Assembly: GCA_007120485.1 (NCBI GenBank)
Contig: SKNP01000077.1
Location: 1-6,556 of the forward strand
Reading direction: 5' to 3'
Source: Nitriliruptoraceae bacterium
GTDB lineage: Bacteria; Actinomycetota; Nitriliruptoria; Nitriliruptorales; Nitriliruptoraceae
Length of the DNA stretch: 6,556 bases
Part shown: positions 6,020 through 6,556 of the stretch, piece after piece
Layout of the letters: the number at the start of each line of letters is the position of its first letter
Position numbering within the stretch: the first letter of the stretch is position 1
Notes under the pieces: model-generated
Database searches by the model: none
What the model saw: only the letters and a program-made list of their open reading frames with translations
What the model was told of the DNA's origin: nothing
Made by a program: the position numbers and the translations under genes

Positions 6020-6080
6020 AGAAGTGCTTGCGCGGCGACCGCACACCGTGATGTCGGCGTGCTGAAACGGTGCAGCTCGT

Positions 6081-6099
6081 CCTGATCCATGCAATCAGG
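6081..6099. repeat. Small hairpin (6-bp stem)
   Basis: CCTGAT and ATCAGG pair around a 7-nt loop CCATGCA. It lies in the non-coding stretch between the tRNA fragment and the longer inverted repeat. Function unknown. Confidence 0.4.
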
Positions 6100-6116
6100 C
6101 ATCGTAGCGGCCCGAA

Positions 6117-6135
6117 TCGGCGGCTTCGGCGCCGA
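6117..6135. repeat. Small hairpin (6-bp stem)
   Basis: TCGGCG and CGCCGA pair around a 7-nt loop GCTTCGG. It is the second of three consecutive inverted repeats in 6081-6213. Confidence 0.4.
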
Positions 6136-6144
6136 GCGGACGAC

Positions 6145-6213
6145 GGTGTAGGAACACGCATCCGGACGCGATCCCACGCCCGTGCCCGCCCCGTTCCTGC
6201 ACGTTCCTACACC
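6145..6213. repeat. 16-bp near-perfect inverted repeat sharing the tRNA T-arm sequence
   Basis: The left arm GGTGTAGGAACACGCA (6145-6160) and right arm TGCACGTTCCTACACC (6198-6213) are complementary at 14 of 16 positions, 37 nt apart. Each contains GTGTAGGAA or its complement, the nonamer found in the tRNA fragment at 5985-5993 (T-stem/T-loop). Beside the right arm there is also a 10-bp tandem pair, CGTTCCTGCA (6192-6201) and CGTTCCTACA (6202-6211). No target-site duplication flanks the pair, and the enclosed 37 nt code for nothing. Confidence 0.65.
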
Positions 6214-6222
6214 CGAGATCGT

Positions 6223-6234
6223 GACCTCTTGCGT
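6223..6234. repeat. Second copy of the tRNA anticodon-stem/variable-loop 12-mer
   Basis: GACCTCTTGCGT occurs exactly at 6004-6015, inside the tRNA fragment, and again here 219 bp away in the same orientation. It follows the inverted repeat by 9 nt. Two separate tRNA-derived words (this and GTGTAGGAA) being repeated in the same 230 bp suggests a partial, scrambled duplicate of the tRNA end. Confidence 0.6.
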
Positions 6235-6246
6235 TTCCCTCTGATC

Positions 6247-6261
6247 CCGGCCGTCGGCCGG
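6247..6261 (-). terminator. Hairpin after the zinc-ribbon gene
   Basis: CCGGCC and GGCCGG pair perfectly around a 3-nt GTC loop, 5 nt beyond the minus-strand stop codon at 6267-6269. No T-tract follows; a stem-only terminator is possible. Confidence 0.35.
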
Positions 6262-6266
6262 CTGGG

Positions 6267-6464
6267 CTAGCCCGCGATCGGGCGGGTGTGGCGGCAGGTT
6301 GGGAAGTTGTTGCAACCGTAGAAGGACTGGCCGTCCTTGCGGCGGGTGCGCTCGACCATCGCCAGCCCGCAGCAGCAGATCGGCGTAGGCGATCGTCGGT
6401 GTGGCCGCCGGCCGCGGGACAGGTTCGGTCGGCCGCCGAGCCAATCAGCGCTGCCTACATGCAC
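6267..6464 (-). CDS. Small protein with a topoisomerase-type C4 zinc ribbon
   Basis: A 65-residue reading frame (GTG 6464) whose second half is a zinc ribbon of the kind found at the C-terminus of bacterial topoisomerase I (zf-C4_Topoisom). It reads CCCGLAMVERTRRKDGQSFY, then GCNNFPTCRHTRP, and ends PIAG. The distal pair C-x5-C and the FYGCNNFPTC core are canonical. The proximal pair is altered: instead of CPxCG the sequence is ICCCG, so the usual first Cys is Ile unless C-x-C is used. Such ribbons bind single-stranded or damaged DNA and often occur as the tail of nucleases or helicases. The N-terminal half (through GRRPHRRSP) is Arg-rich and not recognised. An in-frame stop lies upstream near 6516, and no ribosome site precedes the GTG. 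It could therefore be the surviving tail of a larger protein rather than a complete gene. Confidence 0.6.
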   Translation of the reverse strand: MHVGSADWLGGRPNLSRGRRPHRRSPTPICCCGLAMVERTRRKDGQSFYGCNNFPTCRHTRPIAG

Positions 6465-6556
6465 GGCCGCACTCCACCACTTCCGGTCCGAGAGTCCAGC
6501 CAGAGTGTCGAGCTGTCACCCCGACCTGTGGCCTCCAAGCCTTAGCTTCGAAGCGC
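6465..6556. other. Right edge, nothing assignable
   Basis: The minus frame of the zinc-ribbon gene continues upstream to a TGA near 6516, reading GLSDRKWWSAAV, but with no ATG or GTG start. No other gene can be supported in these 92 bases. Confidence 0.3.

Noticed and set aside
5485..6051. 188-residue plus-strand open frame
   Set aside because: It begins opposite the Tol-type gene and only incidentally contains the second half of the frameshifted GlsB-type sequence before running through the hairpin and tRNA fragment.
5979..6060. A complete tRNA gene
   Set aside because: The 5' acceptor strand, D-arm and anticodon-stem 5' strand are all missing, and position 33 is not U.
6145..6213. Inverted repeat as a tiny transposable element (MITE)
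   Set aside because: There is no flanking target duplication, only 37 nt lies between the arms, and no related copy is visible in the window. The tRNA-derived content fits an integration site better.
5548..6444. 298-residue minus-strand open frame
   Set aside because: It crosses the tRNA fragment, the terminator hairpin and the repeat block. The LLDTQEVVGSIPTRPT stretch is simply the tRNA fragment translated.
1..6556. CRISPR array, insertion sequence, integrase or replication origin
   Set aside because: There is no regularly spaced repeat set, no transposase or recombinase motif and no origin-like box cluster in any frame that I could find.

Overview
This window comes from a very GC-rich chromosome. 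Its base composition, GTG starts, Arg-rich signal n-regions, Asp/Ala-rich secreted proteins and a 'biopolymer transporter Tol'-type small protein all point to Actinomycetota, possibly a deep-branching lineage. Genus cannot be fixed from this stretch alone.

Left part (1-991, minus strand): an alpha/beta hydrolase with an N-terminal membrane anchor and a readable Ser-Asp-His triad. It is followed 17 nt later by the start of a second membrane protein that runs off the left edge; the two are probably co-transcribed. From 992 to 1814 there is no gene I can defend, only a dyad and a short coding-like tail (1449-1600).

Middle (1815-3919, plus strand): a two-gene unit of unrecognised function. A large exported protein (487 aa) is followed 5 nt later by a lipoprotein with a long acidic tether and a fibronectin-III-like domain. 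A hairpin at about 3926-3967 separates it from a convergent SRPBCC-fold gene (4006-4461, minus).

Right part (4569-6556): a decaying stretch. A short-chain dehydrogenase remnant, lacking its glycine motif and catalytic half, abuts what looks like the C-terminal end of another SRPBCC protein. Then come an intact Tol-type small gene with a probable leaderless GTG start, a frameshifted GlsB/YeaQ/YmgE-type membrane protein, and the 3' part of a tRNA gene with a strong hairpin but no 5' half. After that lies a repeat-dense non-coding segment that re-uses pieces of the tRNA sequence, and finally a small C4 zinc-ribbon protein. Gene remnants, a tRNA 3' fragment and tRNA-derived repeats together suggest the worn edge of an integration site or genomic island. 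No integrase, transposase or CRISPR array is visible here.

No complete new system is evident. The two places most worth following up are the exported protein/lipoprotein pair and the tRNA-fragment/repeat block at 5945-6234.
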